From positions 5,766,001-5,830,000 of the forward strand of contig CAWUCO010000268.1 of assembly GCA_963920705.1 (NCBI GenBank): a stretch of 64,000 nucleotides of DNA, read 5' to 3'. The notes beneath the pieces were generated by a model. It made no database searches, was not told the origin of the DNA, and saw nothing but the letters and a program-made list of their open reading frames with translations. Source of the DNA: Odiellus spinosus (lineage: Eukaryota > Arthropoda > Arachnida > Opiliones > Phalangiidae). This document shows positions 63,601 to 64,000 of this stretch, one piece after another. The position numbers and the translations under genes are program-made. Position 1 is the stretch's first letter, and every line of letters starts with the position of its first letter.

Positions 63601-64000
63601 CACAATTTTGCAATTTAGACAAAACCAAAGTCATTCGAAAGAGCAATTAATGGACAGTCTAAATAATAAGAGTTTTCAAAAATCCGTTGAAAAACAAGAA
63701 AAATATGGCCAATTCAAGAAATCATAGAATATCAAAATAGTCAAATTTCAGATTTTAAAAATTCGCTTTTTGATATTAGATGTTTTTTGAATTGTCCATA
63801 TTTTCCATGTTTTTCAACGGATTTTCCAAAACTCTTGATTTTCAGATAGACCAATATTTGCTCTTTCGAGTGGTCTTAATTTTGTCTAAATCGCTTAAAA
63901 ATCAAAAGTTTTGTTTCTATTTTAATCCAATAATCTTGGATTTTTAAGTGTTTTTGCTTTATTTTAACCAATTTTATATTTGTCACAATTTTGCAATTTA
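60657..64000 (+). repeat. 383-bp satellite, end of window
   Basis: About 8.7 further monomers. The stretch 60,657-62,460 is mostly CATACAATATC-type units. From 62,460 the sequence again follows the 4-mer order (GATGCTTTTTG units, then a GATTTTGTTTG unit from 63,225, then the TTTCTATTTTAATCC unit). The array continues past the window edge. Confidence 0.9.

Noticed and set aside
181-64000. CRISPR array
   Set aside because: The repeat period is 383 bp, there are no short constant repeats with unique spacers, and the context is eukaryotic satellite.

Overview
This window is non-coding eukaryotic repeat DNA. About 57.7 of the 64 kb is one AT-rich tandem satellite with a 382-383 bp unit, roughly 150 monomers by length. 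No protein gene, rRNA or tRNA could be supported. Perfect (TTAGG)n-type strings inside one insertion (23,346-23,392) and TTAGG-like words in another suggest an arthropod, probably an insect. That is an inference from the insect-type telomere motif, not a species call. The array size, the nested transposon-like insertions and the lack of genes fit pericentromeric or other heterochromatin.

Layout: 1-180 is the array edge, with a (GAA)n tract, a short unplaced stretch and a 24-bp perfect palindrome. 181-2,542 is satellite, first in plus and then in minus orientation. 2,543-7,974 is an insertion made of two head-to-tail copies of a ~2.69 kb element (over 99% identical by eye), each ending in two perfect 200-bp inverted arms, with a 24-bp hairpin repeat at the left end. 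Removing it restores an uninterrupted satellite unit. 7,975-22,994 is satellite with repeated orientation switches. 22,995-23,715 is a 721-bp foldback-type element with a 10-bp target duplication and a telomere-like core. 23,716-64,000 is satellite in plus orientation only, and increasingly organised into higher-order repeats: dimers, 4-mers, 3/6/7-mers, then 1,531-bp 4-mers nested in 5.36 and 6.89 kb blocks.

The most informative structural fact is that the monomer is itself an inverted dimer. Two ~124-bp arms, about 80% alike, face each other across a 31-bp spacer. This explains why similar reading frames appear on both strands. It also explains why every orientation switch falls inside an arm, and why a short tract typical of one arm recurs in the other (inter-arm conversion). 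The left side looks like an old, rearranged array edge that collects insertions, and the right side like a recently homogenised core. All identities and period lengths were read by eye from position differences; no alignment was run.
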